Shown: positions 37,984-45,842 of the stretch, one piece after another
Position numbering within the stretch: the stretch's first letter is position 1
Layout: every line of letters starts with the position of its first letter
Assembly: GCF_001618425.1 (NCBI RefSeq)
Contig: NZ_BDCU01000020.1
Span: 1-52,781 of the forward strand
DNA from: Nocardia fusca NBRC 14340
GTDB lineage: Bacteria; Actinomycetota; Actinomycetes; Mycobacteriales; Mycobacteriaceae
Direction: 5' to 3'
Length of the DNA: 52,781 nt
Position numbers and translations under genes: made by a program
The notes under the pieces: model-generated
The model's input: only the letters and a program-made list of their open reading frames with translations
Database searches by the model: none
What the model was told of the DNA's origin: nothing

Positions 37984-38601
37984 ATGACAGCCGTCAAGTC
38001 GAACAATCTCCCCGCCCCGGTCGTCGTCGACCTCTCGGAAGCCGCGCTGCGCGCCCGGTTGCACGACGCCCTGGCGGTCTACGTCGCAGCCATGGACTAT
38101 CCACACGGCACCGAGCATCACCGGGCACCGATGTGGACCGAGCACACCCACCGCGCGGGCTGGCACGCGGTCGCCGCGGTGCTGCCCGAGGACAACGGCG
38201 AATTCGACCTGCGCCATTCCCCGCTCGTCGCCATCGCCTACGGCTATCGGGGCGGCCCCCATCAGTGGTGGCAGCAGCAGGTGCACGCGGGGCTGCGCCG
38301 ATCCGGGTGGCCGGAGCCGGCCACCGCGCAGCTGCTCGGCGACTATTTCGAACTCACCGAACTCCATGTGCACCCGAGCGCGCAGGGCCGCGGTATCGGC
38401 GCGACCCTGCTCCAGCGGTTGCTGCGGGACCGCCCCGAGCGGGCCGTGCTGCTGTCCACCCCGGAGGTCGGCGAAGAGGACAACCGGGCCTGGCGCCTGT
38501 ACCGCCGGATGGGTTTCCGCGATGTACTACGCGATTTCGTGTTCGCCGGCGACAACCGCCGCTTCGGGATCCTCGGCCGGTCGCTGCCACTGCTGCCATG
38601 A
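37984..38601 (+). CDS. GNAT-family N-acetyltransferase (Rv2170-like)
   Basis: 205 residues. The acetyl-CoA-binding A motif is LHVHPSAQGRGIGATLLQRLL with the Q/RxxGxG core, preceded by LGDYFELTEL (beta4) and followed by LSTPEVGEEDNRAWRLYRRMGFRDVL. The N-terminal half is specific to the Rv2170 group, which has been connected with acetylation of metabolic enzymes in mycobacteria; the substrate here is unknown. ATG 37984 is preferred over an in-frame GTG at 37864, because residues between are not conserved. The stop overlaps the crtO start as ATGA. Confidence 0.88.
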   Translation: MTAVKSNNLPAPVVVDLSEAALRARLHDALAVYVAAMDYPHGTEHHRAPMWTEHTHRAGWHAVAAVLPEDNGEFDLRHSPLVAIAYGYRGGPHQWWQQQVHAGLRRSGWPEPATAQLLGDYFELTELHVHPSAQGRGIGATLLQRLLRDRPERAVLLSTPEVGEEDNRAWRLYRRMGFRDVLRDFVFAGDNRRFGILGRSLPLLP

Positions 38602-40163
38602 CTGTAGTGATCATCGGTTCCGGCCACAACGCGCTGGTGGCGGCCTGTTACCTGGCGCGGGAGGGTCGCCGGGTCCACGTCCTGGAGAGCGATACGGTCC
38701 TGGGCGGGGCCGTATCGACCGTGGCGCGTTTCCCCGGCCACCGGGTCGATCGGGGCTCCTCGGCCCATCTGATGGTCCGGCACACCGGGATCATCGAGGA
38801 GCTCGAACTGGAACGCTTCGGGCTCCGGTACCTCGACTGCGACCCCTGGGCCTTCGCCCCGGCCTGCCCGGAGACCGGGGCGCCGCCGATCGTGTTCCAC
38901 CGTGATCTGGAGCGGACCTGCGCGTCGCTGGCCGCCGCCTGCGGCGACCGCGATGCTGCGGCCTACCGGCGTTTCGTGGACGTCTGGGCGCCGCGGGCCC
39001 GGCGGGTGATGCGCTCGTTCGGCGGCGCGCCCACCGGGGGGCGGCTGTTGCGCTCGTTCTGGGGACTGGACGCCCGCGACGGCGGCAGCGCGCTGTCCCG
39101 GGAGTTCCTGCAGTCCGGTGACGCGCTGCTGGACACCTGGTTCGACGACGAGCGGCTGAAGGCGGCACTGGCGTGGTTCGGGGCGCAGTCGGGGCCGCCC
39201 ATGTCCGAACCCGGAACGGCGCCGATGGTGGCGTTCGCGGCGCTCATGCACACCTTGCCGCCCGGCCGGGCGGTGGGCGGCAGCGGTGCCCTCACCGAGG
39301 CGCTGGTCGCCCGGTTGCGCGGGGACGGCGGCGAGGTCACGGCCGGTGACGCGGTCACCGCGCTGACCCGCCGGGTCGACGGCTGGCGGGTCCGCACCGC
39401 GGCCGGGCGGGAATACGACGCCGATACGGTGATCGCGGGCACCCATATCCTCACCACGCTGGAACTGTTGCGCGCGGGCGGCTTCGATCCGGAGCCGCTG
39501 CGACGGTGGCGGCGGCAGATCCGGGTGGGCCCCGGGATCGGCATGGTGGTGCGGGCAGCGACCAGCGATCTCCCGCGGTACCCGGGCGCGACGCCCGCCG
39601 AATCGGCGACCGGACTGCAACTGCTGGTCTCGGACCGGCGCCGGTTGGCGCTGGCGCACGGCAGTGCGCTGGGCGGGCGGTTACCACCCCGGCCCGTCGT
39701 GCTCGCCATGAGTTTCAGCGCCCTGGACCCGAGTATCGCGCCCGCCGGGCAGCATCAGCTCTCGCTGTGGTCGCAGTGGCATCCCTACCGGCTCGCCGAA
39801 CAGGGCGGATGGGACCGGCACGCCGGAGCCGAAGCGGACCGGATCATCGGCGAACTGGATCGGTACGCGCCCGGGTTCGCGGACTCGGTGCTGGACCGGT
39901 ACGTCCAGACGCCGGTGGATCTGGAGCGTGAGATGGGACTGCTCGGCGGCAATGTGATGCATGTGGAGATGAGCCTGGACCAGATGATGCTGTGGCGGCC
40001 GCTGCCGGAACTGTCCGGGCAGCGGGTGCCCGGCGCGCCCGGCCTCTACTTGACCGGCGCGTCGACCCATCCCGGGGGCGGCGTGTCCGGAGCCAGCGGG
40101 CGTACCGCCGCGCGCCTGGTACTGCGCGACAGCCGCGGGATCCGCCGGTGGATACGCCGCTAG
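38598..40163 (+). CDS. crtO: CrtO-type beta-carotene ketolase (FAD-dependent)
   Basis: 521-residue flavoprotein of the CrtI/CrtO superfamily. An N-terminal FAD site VVIIGSGHNALVAACYLAREG precedes VLGGAVSTVARFPGHRVDRGSSAHL, and the C-terminal FAD-binding block is PGLYLTGASTHPGGGVSGASG. From memory, it follows Rhodococcus erythropolis CrtO closely (GTAPMVAFAALMH, NVMHVEMSLDQMMLWRPLPELSG), an enzyme that adds a 4-keto group to the beta-ionone ring. It is clearly distinct from the desaturase crtI at 45.8 kb. The ATG overlaps the GNAT stop (ATGA), and the 3' end overlaps cruF by 16 bases, so the two carotenoid genes look co-translated. Confidence 0.85.
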   Translation: MTVVIIGSGHNALVAACYLAREGRRVHVLESDTVLGGAVSTVARFPGHRVDRGSSAHLMVRHTGIIEELELERFGLRYLDCDPWAFAPACPETGAPPIVFHRDLERTCASLAAACGDRDAAAYRRFVDVWAPRARRVMRSFGGAPTGGRLLRSFWGLDARDGGSALSREFLQSGDALLDTWFDDERLKAALAWFGAQSGPPMSEPGTAPMVAFAALMHTLPPGRAVGGSGALTEALVARLRGDGGEVTAGDAVTALTRRVDGWRVRTAAGREYDADTVIAGTHILTTLELLRAGGFDPEPLRRWRRQIRVGPGIGMVVRAATSDLPRYPGATPAESATGLQLLVSDRRRLALAHGSALGGRLPPRPVVLAMSFSALDPSIAPAGQHQLSLWSQWHPYRLAEQGGWDRHAGAEADRIIGELDRYAPGFADSVLDRYVQTPVDLEREMGLLGGNVMHVEMSLDQMMLWRPLPELSGQRVPGAPGLYLTGASTHPGGGVSGASGRTAARLVLRDSRGIRRWIRR

Positions 40164-40987
40164 CGGGTCCGGCGGCCAGGCGGCGGGATCTGCTTCCCGC
40201 GGGTCTGCTCGTCGTGCTGGTCGGCACGCAGATCGCCTACCCGCTGACCACCGGTCCGGCCCGCGACGCGGTGACGGTGGCCGTGGTACTGCTGACAGCC
40301 GGTACGGCCCTGCTGCACGCGGCGGTGACACGCGGGATCGGCTACGCGGCCGGGTTCCTGGTGATCGTCTCCGGGATCGGCCTGGTGGCCGAGGCGGTGG
40401 GCACGGCGACCGGGATACCGTTCGGGTCCTACGACTACGCGGACGGACGGATCGGACCACAACTGTTCGATGTTCCGCTGGTGGTCCCGCTCGCGTGGAC
40501 CGGCGGACTGTATCCGATCTGGGTGGTCGCGGGCCTGCTGTGCCCGCGCCCGGTGGCGCGGATCGGCGCGACCGCGGTGGGCGCGATGGGCTGGGACCTG
40601 TTCCTGGATCCGCAGATGGTGGCCGACGGGCAATGGCATTGGCAGAACACCGATTCGGGGCTGCCCGGTCTGGCGGCCATCCCGTACACCAACTATCTCG
40701 GTTGGCTGGCGGTGGCGGCGGTGATGGCCGCGGTGCTCACCGTCTGGGAGCGAACCGCGCGCGGATCCGCGCGGCCCGCGATCCCGATCCTGATGTTCCT
40801 GTGGACCTGGCTCGGCTCCGCGCTGGCGCACGCGGTGTTCCTCGGACTGCCGTATTCGGCCGGCTACGGGAGCGTCGTCCTCGGCGTTCTCGGGGTTCCG
40901 CTGCTGGTCCGGCTGGTTCGCGACGCCACCGGACGCAGGGCCGGGCACGATCGGCGAACCGTCGGGCCCGTCGCATGGCGTCGGTGA
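40148..40987 (+). CDS. cruF: CruF-type carotenoid 1',2'-hydratase (carotenoid biosynthesis protein)
   Basis: 279-residue integral membrane protein of the DUF422/CruF family, with about seven hydrophobic helices. The recognisable part is GSYDYADGRIGPQLFDVPLVVPLAW, then GAMGWDLFLDPQMVADGQWHW and IPYTNYLGWLAVA. CruF adds water to the open psi end of gamma-carotene-like carotenoids, giving the 1'-hydroxyl that is glycosylated. Start GTG 40148 lies inside the crtO end; a ribosome site is weak (CGCCG), so coupling is probable. Confidence 0.8.
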   Translation: MDTPLAGPAARRRDLLPAGLLVVLVGTQIAYPLTTGPARDAVTVAVVLLTAGTALLHAAVTRGIGYAAGFLVIVSGIGLVAEAVGTATGIPFGSYDYADGRIGPQLFDVPLVVPLAWTGGLYPIWVVAGLLCPRPVARIGATAVGAMGWDLFLDPQMVADGQWHWQNTDSGLPGLAAIPYTNYLGWLAVAAVMAAVLTVWERTARGSARPAIPILMFLWTWLGSALAHAVFLGLPYSAGYGSVVLGVLGVPLLVRLVRDATGRRAGHDRRTVGPVAWRR

Positions 40988-41003
40988 GTTCCGGCCTGGC
41001 ACC

Positions 41004-41783
41004 ATGTCATCCGTGCCTCCGAGTCCCGTTACCGCGAAACCCGGCTCCCCGGTCCCCGCTCCGCGCTCGCGCCGTCCGCTTCGGGCGCGGATAGCCGCCG
41101 CCCTCCTCCTGGCCGCCCTGCTCACCCCGGCGCTGGCCGGCTGCCTGCGCGTCCAGGCCTCGATGGGCCTGTCGTCCAACGACCGGGTGTCGGGCCGAAT
41201 CGTGGCCGCGGTCGTCCCGGAGAACAGTGAGGACAAGGGGCCGCAGCTCACCGCTCCCGAGACCCTGGCGTCCAAGGTGCGTATCGAGCCGTACAACCAG
41301 GACGGGTACATCGGTAGCGAGGTGTACTTCGACGATCTCAACTTCGGCGAAGTGGAACAGCTGTCGCAGCTCTCGGAGCAGGCGCAGGGCCTGTTCGACC
41401 TGCAGTTCCAGCGCAACGGCGACCTGGTCAGCCTCAATGGCCGGGTGGACCTGGAGACCCTGGCCCCGCACGGGTCCGATGTACAGCTGAGTGTGGCGTT
41501 CCCGGCCCGGGTCGCCAAGACCAACGGCAACCGCGAGGGCGATTCGGTGGTCTCCTGGAAACTGCCCGCCGGTGAGGTCAGTACGGTCCGCGCCGAGGTC
41601 GGTTACGCCGATCCGAACACGCGGTCCTTCGCGGGCTGGGCGGGAATCGTCGGCGGTATCACCCTCGCGGTCGCGGCGGTGGTCATCGCCCTCGCCTATG
41701 TGGACCGCAATCCACCCCGGCCGGGCGCCCCGGCCGGTTTCTCATTGCGACGCTGGTGGGCCGAGGTCAAATCCAACGCGTGA
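41004..41783 (+). CDS. lppM: Lipoprotein LppM
   Basis: 259 residues. The signal peptide ends in lipobox LAGC with acceptor Cys47. An outer domain (about 47-210, DUF3153) is followed by a C-terminal membrane helix (WAGIVGGITLAVAAVVIALAYV) and a short basic tail, a topology typical of LppM (Rv2171). In M. tuberculosis it has a role in phagosome manipulation by lipoglycans and exists in a secreted processed form. ATG 41004; GTG 41013 is an alternative. The stop overlaps the next gene as GTGA. Confidence 0.9.
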   Translation: MSSVPPSPVTAKPGSPVPAPRSRRPLRARIAAALLLAALLTPALAGCLRVQASMGLSSNDRVSGRIVAAVVPENSEDKGPQLTAPETLASKVRIEPYNQDGYIGSEVYFDDLNFGEVEQLSQLSEQAQGLFDLQFQRNGDLVSLNGRVDLETLAPHGSDVQLSVAFPARVAKTNGNREGDSVVSWKLPAGEVSTVRAEVGYADPNTRSFAGWAGIVGGITLAVAAVVIALAYVDRNPPRPGAPAGFSLRRWWAEVKSNA

Positions 41784-42973
41784 GACCGCGGGCCCGACGG
41801 TGGGTCCGGCGCGCGGTGGCCGGCGGGACCGGTATCGCCGTGGCCGGTGCCGCGCTCACCGCATGGAACCGGCGCACCGTACCGCGACTGTCCCCCGCGC
41901 CCGCCCCGGTCACCGAGAACGTCACCGTCTGCGTGCCCGCACGTGACGAGGCCGCCCTGCTCCCCGGTCTGATCGCCGACCTGCGCGCCCAGACAGGGGT
42001 GGCGCGGTTGCGCATCCTGGTCCTCGACGATGCCTCCGGCGACGACACCGCCGAGCGCGCACGGCAAGCGATGGGGGGCGACCTGCGCTGCGAGCTGCTG
42101 CGCGGCACCACCGGCCCGCCGCCGGGCTGGACCGGCAAGGCCGCCGCCTGCGCCGCCCTCGCCGAGCACGCCCGGCAGGCCGGCGGCGAAACCGGGGCAC
42201 TCGTCTTCGTCGACGCCGATGTCCGGCTCGCGCCCACCGCGATCGCCGCGGCGGTGGCGTGTCTGCGGGAACTCGACGTCGCGTTGCTGGCGCCCTGGCC
42301 GCGGCAGCGGGCCGAGACCGTGGCCGAACGCCTGGTGCAGCCGCTGCTGTGCTGGTCGTGGGCGTCCACTCTGCCCGTCGCGTGGGCCGATCGCGGCACC
42401 CGGGGCTCGACCGTCGTGTCCTGTGGTCAGTTCCTGGTCTTCGACGCGGCGCGGTATCGCGCGGTCGGCGGCCACTCGGAGGTCGCCGGCAGTGTCACCG
42501 AGGATCTCGATATCGCCCGGGTCCTGCGCCGCGCCGGCGACCGGACCGCGGTGGCGGCCGCGGGTGGACTGGCGCGCACCCGGATGTACCGAAACGCGCA
42601 CGAACTGGTAACCGGCTACGACCGCTGGCTCTGGTCGGCCTACGGTGGCTCGGTCGCGGGCGGGACCGCGGTGGGCGCTGTCGCCGCGTGGGCGTACTGG
42701 CTGCCCCCGATGGCGGCGGTGCTGGGCCGCGGCCGGCTGCGCCGGATGGGCCTGCTCGGGTACACCGCCGCGGTCGCGGGCCGCTTGCTGGCCCGCACGC
42801 TGGAGTCGGGCCGTGGGCCGGACCGTGGCGACCTCGCCGATGCTCTCGCCCATCCCGCCTCGGTCGCCACCTACCTGCTGCTGTGGGGACACTCACACCG
42901 CGCTCGCCGGCGCAACGCGCTGACCTGGCGGGGACGCCCTCTGTTGCCCGGCCAAGAGCTGGATTCTCGATGA
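41780..42973 (+). CDS. Carotenoid-type GT2 glycosyltransferase (CruC/CrtQ-like)
   Basis: 397-residue membrane-associated family 2 glycosyltransferase. An N-terminal hydrophobic segment (about 5-30), the nucleotide-binding start VTVCVPARDEAALLPGLIADL, DDASGDDTA, acceptor-side LVFVDADVRLAP (DxD-type), and the catalytic VTEDLDIARVLRRAG are followed by two or three C-terminal helices. Related enzymes glycosylate 1'-hydroxy carotenoids. Context (cruF close by) supports that, but the acceptor is inferred. GTG 41780 overlaps the lppM stop (GTGA). Confidence 0.8.
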   Translation: MRPRARRWVRRAVAGGTGIAVAGAALTAWNRRTVPRLSPAPAPVTENVTVCVPARDEAALLPGLIADLRAQTGVARLRILVLDDASGDDTAERARQAMGGDLRCELLRGTTGPPPGWTGKAAACAALAEHARQAGGETGALVFVDADVRLAPTAIAAAVACLRELDVALLAPWPRQRAETVAERLVQPLLCWSWASTLPVAWADRGTRGSTVVSCGQFLVFDAARYRAVGGHSEVAGSVTEDLDIARVLRRAGDRTAVAAAGGLARTRMYRNAHELVTGYDRWLWSAYGGSVAGGTAVGAVAAWAYWLPPMAAVLGRGRLRRMGLLGYTAAVAGRLLARTLESGRGPDRGDLADALAHPASVATYLLLWGHSHRARRRNALTWRGRPLLPGQELDSR

Positions 42974-42984
42974 TTCTTGGTCTT

Positions 42985-42999
42985 GTGCCCGCCGGGCAC
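42985..42999 (+). terminator. Short hairpin after the glycosyltransferase gene
   Basis: GTGCCC (42985-42990) pairs with GGGCAC (42994-42999) across a 3-nt loop, 11 nt after the gene end. The stem is short and no T-run follows, so termination is uncertain. Confidence 0.4.
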
Positions 43000-43074
43000 C
43001 CGGCCGGATGATGAACCCGCCCGGCACGACCGGCGGGCAGGGCCTCACGGCCCGGGTTTCGAGGAGGCTGCACC

Positions 43075-43434
43075 ATGACCGTCGTCGGCCACACCAGCGT
43101 CGATACCACGTGGACGCAATGGCTCGAGCGATGCTCGGTCCGGCTGCGCAGCCCGCACGGCATCAGTGAACCGGTCGCCCGTCACCAGCTCGGCGAATCA
43201 CCGGAACTGCTGCCGGGCCTGCCCGGGACCTGGTGGGTCATCGACGGCCGGGTGTTCATCGCGGCAAAGCCCGGCGACCGCCTCGACCACGCCGGTGCGC
43301 GGATCGCGGGGATCGAGATACTCGACCCGGTCGACGGCGCCCCCGGACTCATCCTGCGCCACGACGACCACGCGCTCGAAGTGGTGCGCCGGGACGACCG
43401 GATCGCGGTCCACGTCTACGCCCCGGTCGACTGA
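43075..43434 (+). CDS. Short protein resembling the N-terminal half of DUF1684
   Basis: 119 residues with a strong GAGGAGG ribosome site 6-12 nt before ATG 43075. The sequence WTQWLERCSVRLRSPHGISE, then LPGLPGTWWVIDGRVFIAAKPGD and LEVVRRDDRIAVHVYAPVD, is similar in layout to the first domain of DUF1684 proteins, but the conserved C-terminal domain of that family is missing: the stop lies 23 bp before the convergent metF end. It could be a stand-alone single-domain version or a remnant. The family assignment is a pattern judgement. Confidence 0.7.
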   Translation: MTVVGHTSVDTTWTQWLERCSVRLRSPHGISEPVARHQLGESPELLPGLPGTWWVIDGRVFIAAKPGDRLDHAGARIAGIEILDPVDGAPGLILRHDDHALEVVRRDDRIAVHVYAPVD

Positions 43435-43457
43435 CCTCTCGCCCCGGCCGGCGCCGG

Positions 43458-44459
43458 TCAGGCGCTGATCGGCGCGGTGGTGACGCCGTAACCCAGATTG
43501 GTCAGCACCTCACCGGTCGCCTTGGCGAAGTTCAGGGTGATGAAGTGCAGGCACGGTGCGCCCTCGGCGATCAGCCGTTCCCCCATCTCGGTGGCGATCT
43601 CGATACCCGCGGCCCGGACCGCGGCGCGATCCTCCTCCGGTCCGGATCCGGCGGCCCGGTGCAGCCGTTCGATCACCCGTTCCGGCAGCGGCCGGCCGCA
43701 CAGCTGCTCGGCACGCTCGACCGTGCGCAGCGAGGTGATCGGCATCAGTTCCGGAATGATCGGTTTGGCGCCCTCCACCGGGTCCAGGGCGGCGACCCGA
43801 TCGCGCAACCGTAGGTAGTCGTCGACGTCGAAGAACATCTGGGTGATCGAATACTCCGCGCCGGCACGCAGTTTCGCCGCCAGATGGGCGGTGTCGTGGT
43901 CGAGATCGAGCGAACGATGGTGTCCCTGGGGGAACGAGGCGACCCCCACATGGAAATCGCCCAGGTCGCGCACGATGCGCACCAGTTCCTCGGCGTACTC
44001 CACCCCCTCGGGGTGTTTGTGCCATTCGCCCAGCGGGTCGCCCGGGGGATCACCGCGCAGCACGAGGATATTGCTGATCCCGGAATCGGCGTAGGCCCCG
44101 ACGATCGACCGCAGCTCGGCGACGCTGTGGTCGACCGCCGTGAGATGGCCGACCGGCAAGAGGGTGGTCTGCAGGGCGAGTTCACCGGTGACCCGCACCG
44201 TACGCTCCCGGGTGCTCCCACCGGCGCCGTAGGTCATCGAGACGAACGCCGGATGCATCCGCTCGAACGTGCGCACCGCCCGCCACAACCGCTGCTCGCC
44301 CGCCTCGTCGCGGGGCGGGGAGAACTCCACGGAGAACGGCACCGCGCCGTCGGCGTGCCGGCGCAGGCTCTGCACGACCGAAGGCGTCGCGGAGACGTCC
44401 GGTGACGTGGGGGACGGCCGGCCAGGGGTCGGGAGTCCCCGCGCGTTGTCGAAAGTCAC
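43458..44459 (-). CDS. metF: Methylenetetrahydrofolate reductase (MetF, Rv2172c-like)
   Basis: 333-residue TIM-barrel enzyme that reduces 5,10-methylene-THF to 5-methyl-THF for methionine synthesis. Signatures: FSVEFSPPRDEAGEQRLW (catalytic Glu), FVSMTYGAGGSTRERT, SNILVLRGDPPGDP, and AEYSITQMFFDVDDYLRL. Rv2172c in the same neighbourhood belongs to this family. The N-terminal 30 residues are Pro/Ser/Thr-rich and not conserved. GTG 44459 has no Shine-Dalgarno; TAGACT lies 6 bp upstream, which suggests a leaderless mRNA starting at the GTG. Confidence 0.9.
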   Translation of the reverse strand: MTFDNARGLPTPGRPSPTSPDVSATPSVVQSLRRHADGAVPFSVEFSPPRDEAGEQRLWRAVRTFERMHPAFVSMTYGAGGSTRERTVRVTGELALQTTLLPVGHLTAVDHSVAELRSIVGAYADSGISNILVLRGDPPGDPLGEWHKHPEGVEYAEELVRIVRDLGDFHVGVASFPQGHHRSLDLDHDTAHLAAKLRAGAEYSITQMFFDVDDYLRLRDRVAALDPVEGAKPIIPELMPITSLRTVERAEQLCGRPLPERVIERLHRAAGSGPEEDRAAVRAAGIEIATEMGERLIAEGAPCLHFITLNFAKATGEVLTNLGYGVTTAPISA

Positions 44460-44477
44460 CGGCTCAGTCTAGAGCCG
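44460..44477 (-). promoter_or_regulatory. Leaderless-type promoter and palindrome before metF
   Basis: On the minus strand TAGACT (44471-44466) is a TANNNT -10 element 6 bp before the GTG of metF. It is flanked by an inverted repeat CGGCTC (44460-44465) and GAGCCG (44472-44477), so a regulator bound here would cover the -10. Confidence 0.5.
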
Positions 44478-44590
44478 CCCGGTATTCTCCCCGATTCTCT
44501 CCCACCGCCGCCACCGGATCCGCGTCCTGGGCGCGCGCGTATTCTGCGATCAGGTCCCGCCGCCGCGGCGGGCGCGCGTGGGTGGCTCCC

Positions 44591-44623
44591 GCGGCTACCG
44601 GCGCCACCGGTTCCGGTAGCCGC
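44591..44623 (+). repeat. Perfect 11-bp inverted repeat before crtE
   Basis: GCGGCTACCGG (44591-44601) and CCGGTAGCCGC (44613-44623) flank an 11-nt loop in the metF/crtE intergenic region, ending 34 nt before the proposed crtE start. It may be a regulator site or an mRNA hairpin in the crtE leader. Confidence 0.6.
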
Positions 44624-44656
44624 TTGCCCACGCAATCGACGATCTGGGAGGTCACC

Positions 44657-45781
44657 CTGTCAGCCGGAACCGGTATCCCGACACGGTCGGGTCCCCTCGC
44701 GGCCGTTCCCGGGACGGCGGCGTTCGCCACGGCCGTGGAGCAGGCGCTGACCGAATTCTTCACCGGCCGCCGCGAGCCGGTCGCCGAGCTGGGCCCGGTA
44801 TTCGCCGGCAGTGTCGAGGCCCTGGAGTCGTTCACCCTGCGCGGCGGTAAGCGCACCCGGCCGGGTTTCGCCTGGATGGGCTGGCTGGGCGCCGGCGGCG
44901 ATCCCGCGAGCGCCGAGGCGGCGGCCGTGCTCCGAGCCTGCTCGGCCCTGGAACTCGTCCAGGCCTGCGCGTTGATCCACGACGACATCATCGATTGCTC
45001 CCGCACCCGCCGCCGCTTCCCGACCGTGCACGTGGACTTCGAACAGCGGCATCGGCAGGCGGGCTGGGCCGGGGATTCCGCCCACTACGGCGAATCGGTG
45101 GCCGTCCTGCTCGGCGATCTGGCGCTGGCCTGGGCCGACGATATGGTGCACGACGCCGGCTTAGACGCGGCGGCGCTGGCGCGCTTCGCCCCGGTGTGGG
45201 CGCGGATGCGCACCGAGGTGTTGGGCGGGCAGTTGCTCGATGTCCACGGCGAGGCCAGCGGCGACGAATCGGTGGCCGCGGCGCTGCGGATCAATCGCTA
45301 CAAGACCGCGGCCTACACCGTGGAACGCCCGTTGCATCTCGGCGGGGCACTCGCCGACGCCGACCCCGGGCTCATCACGGCCTACCGCACCTACGGGACC
45401 GATATCGGGATCGCCTTCCAGCTCCGCGACGATCTGCTGGGCGTTTTCGGTGATCCGGCCGTGACCGGTAAACCGTCCGGTGACGATCTGCGCGAAGGTA
45501 AACGCACCGTGCTGGTCGCGGAGGCGCTGCAGCGCGCCGCGGAGACGGACCCGGCCGCCGGCGACACTCTACGCGGCGCGATCGGTACCGACCTGTCGGA
45601 CGCGCAGGTCGGCGAATTACGCGCGCTCCTCATCGAACTCGGCGCGGTCGACGCGGTGGAGGCCAGGATCAGCGCACTCACCGAGCAGGCCCTGGGCGCG
45701 ATCGACGCCAGTGCCGCCACGCCGGAGGCGAAGACCCGGCTCCGCGAGATGGCCCTGGCGGCCACCCGGCGCGCGGCATGA
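44657..45781 (+). CDS. crtE: Polyprenyl diphosphate (GGPP) synthase, IdsA2/CrtE
   Basis: 374-residue trans-prenyltransferase that extends allylic diphosphates with IPP; in this setting it should supply geranylgeranyl diphosphate for carotenoids. The first Asp-rich motif is LIHDDIIDCSRTRRRFPTVH (DDxxD) and the second is FQLRDDLLGVFGDP. VTGKPSGDDLREGKRTVLV is shared with M. tuberculosis IdsA2 (Rv2173), which also precedes mptA. The start is uncertain: GGGAGG (44646-44652) best fits CTG 44657; TTG 44624 sits at the foot of a hairpin without ribosome site. Upstream in-frame sequence up to 44402 overlaps metF and is not conserved. Confidence 0.88.
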   Translation: MSAGTGIPTRSGPLAAVPGTAAFATAVEQALTEFFTGRREPVAELGPVFAGSVEALESFTLRGGKRTRPGFAWMGWLGAGGDPASAEAAAVLRACSALELVQACALIHDDIIDCSRTRRRFPTVHVDFEQRHRQAGWAGDSAHYGESVAVLLGDLALAWADDMVHDAGLDAAALARFAPVWARMRTEVLGGQLLDVHGEASGDESVAAALRINRYKTAAYTVERPLHLGGALADADPGLITAYRTYGTDIGIAFQLRDDLLGVFGDPAVTGKPSGDDLREGKRTVLVAEALQRAAETDPAAGDTLRGAIGTDLSDAQVGELRALLIELGAVDAVEARISALTEQALGAIDASAATPEAKTRLREMALAATRRAA

Positions 45782-45842
45782 CCGGCGGCGGTAGGCCGGA
45801 TACCGCCCCGGCTGCACACCGGTACGAGTGGAGGGGTCTGTC

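Noticed and set aside
37818..38006. 62-codon minus-strand frame over the GNAT start with a hydrophobic beginning
   Set aside because: No ribosome site, overlaps the GNAT gene and its promoter, and codon third positions do not follow the local G/C bias.
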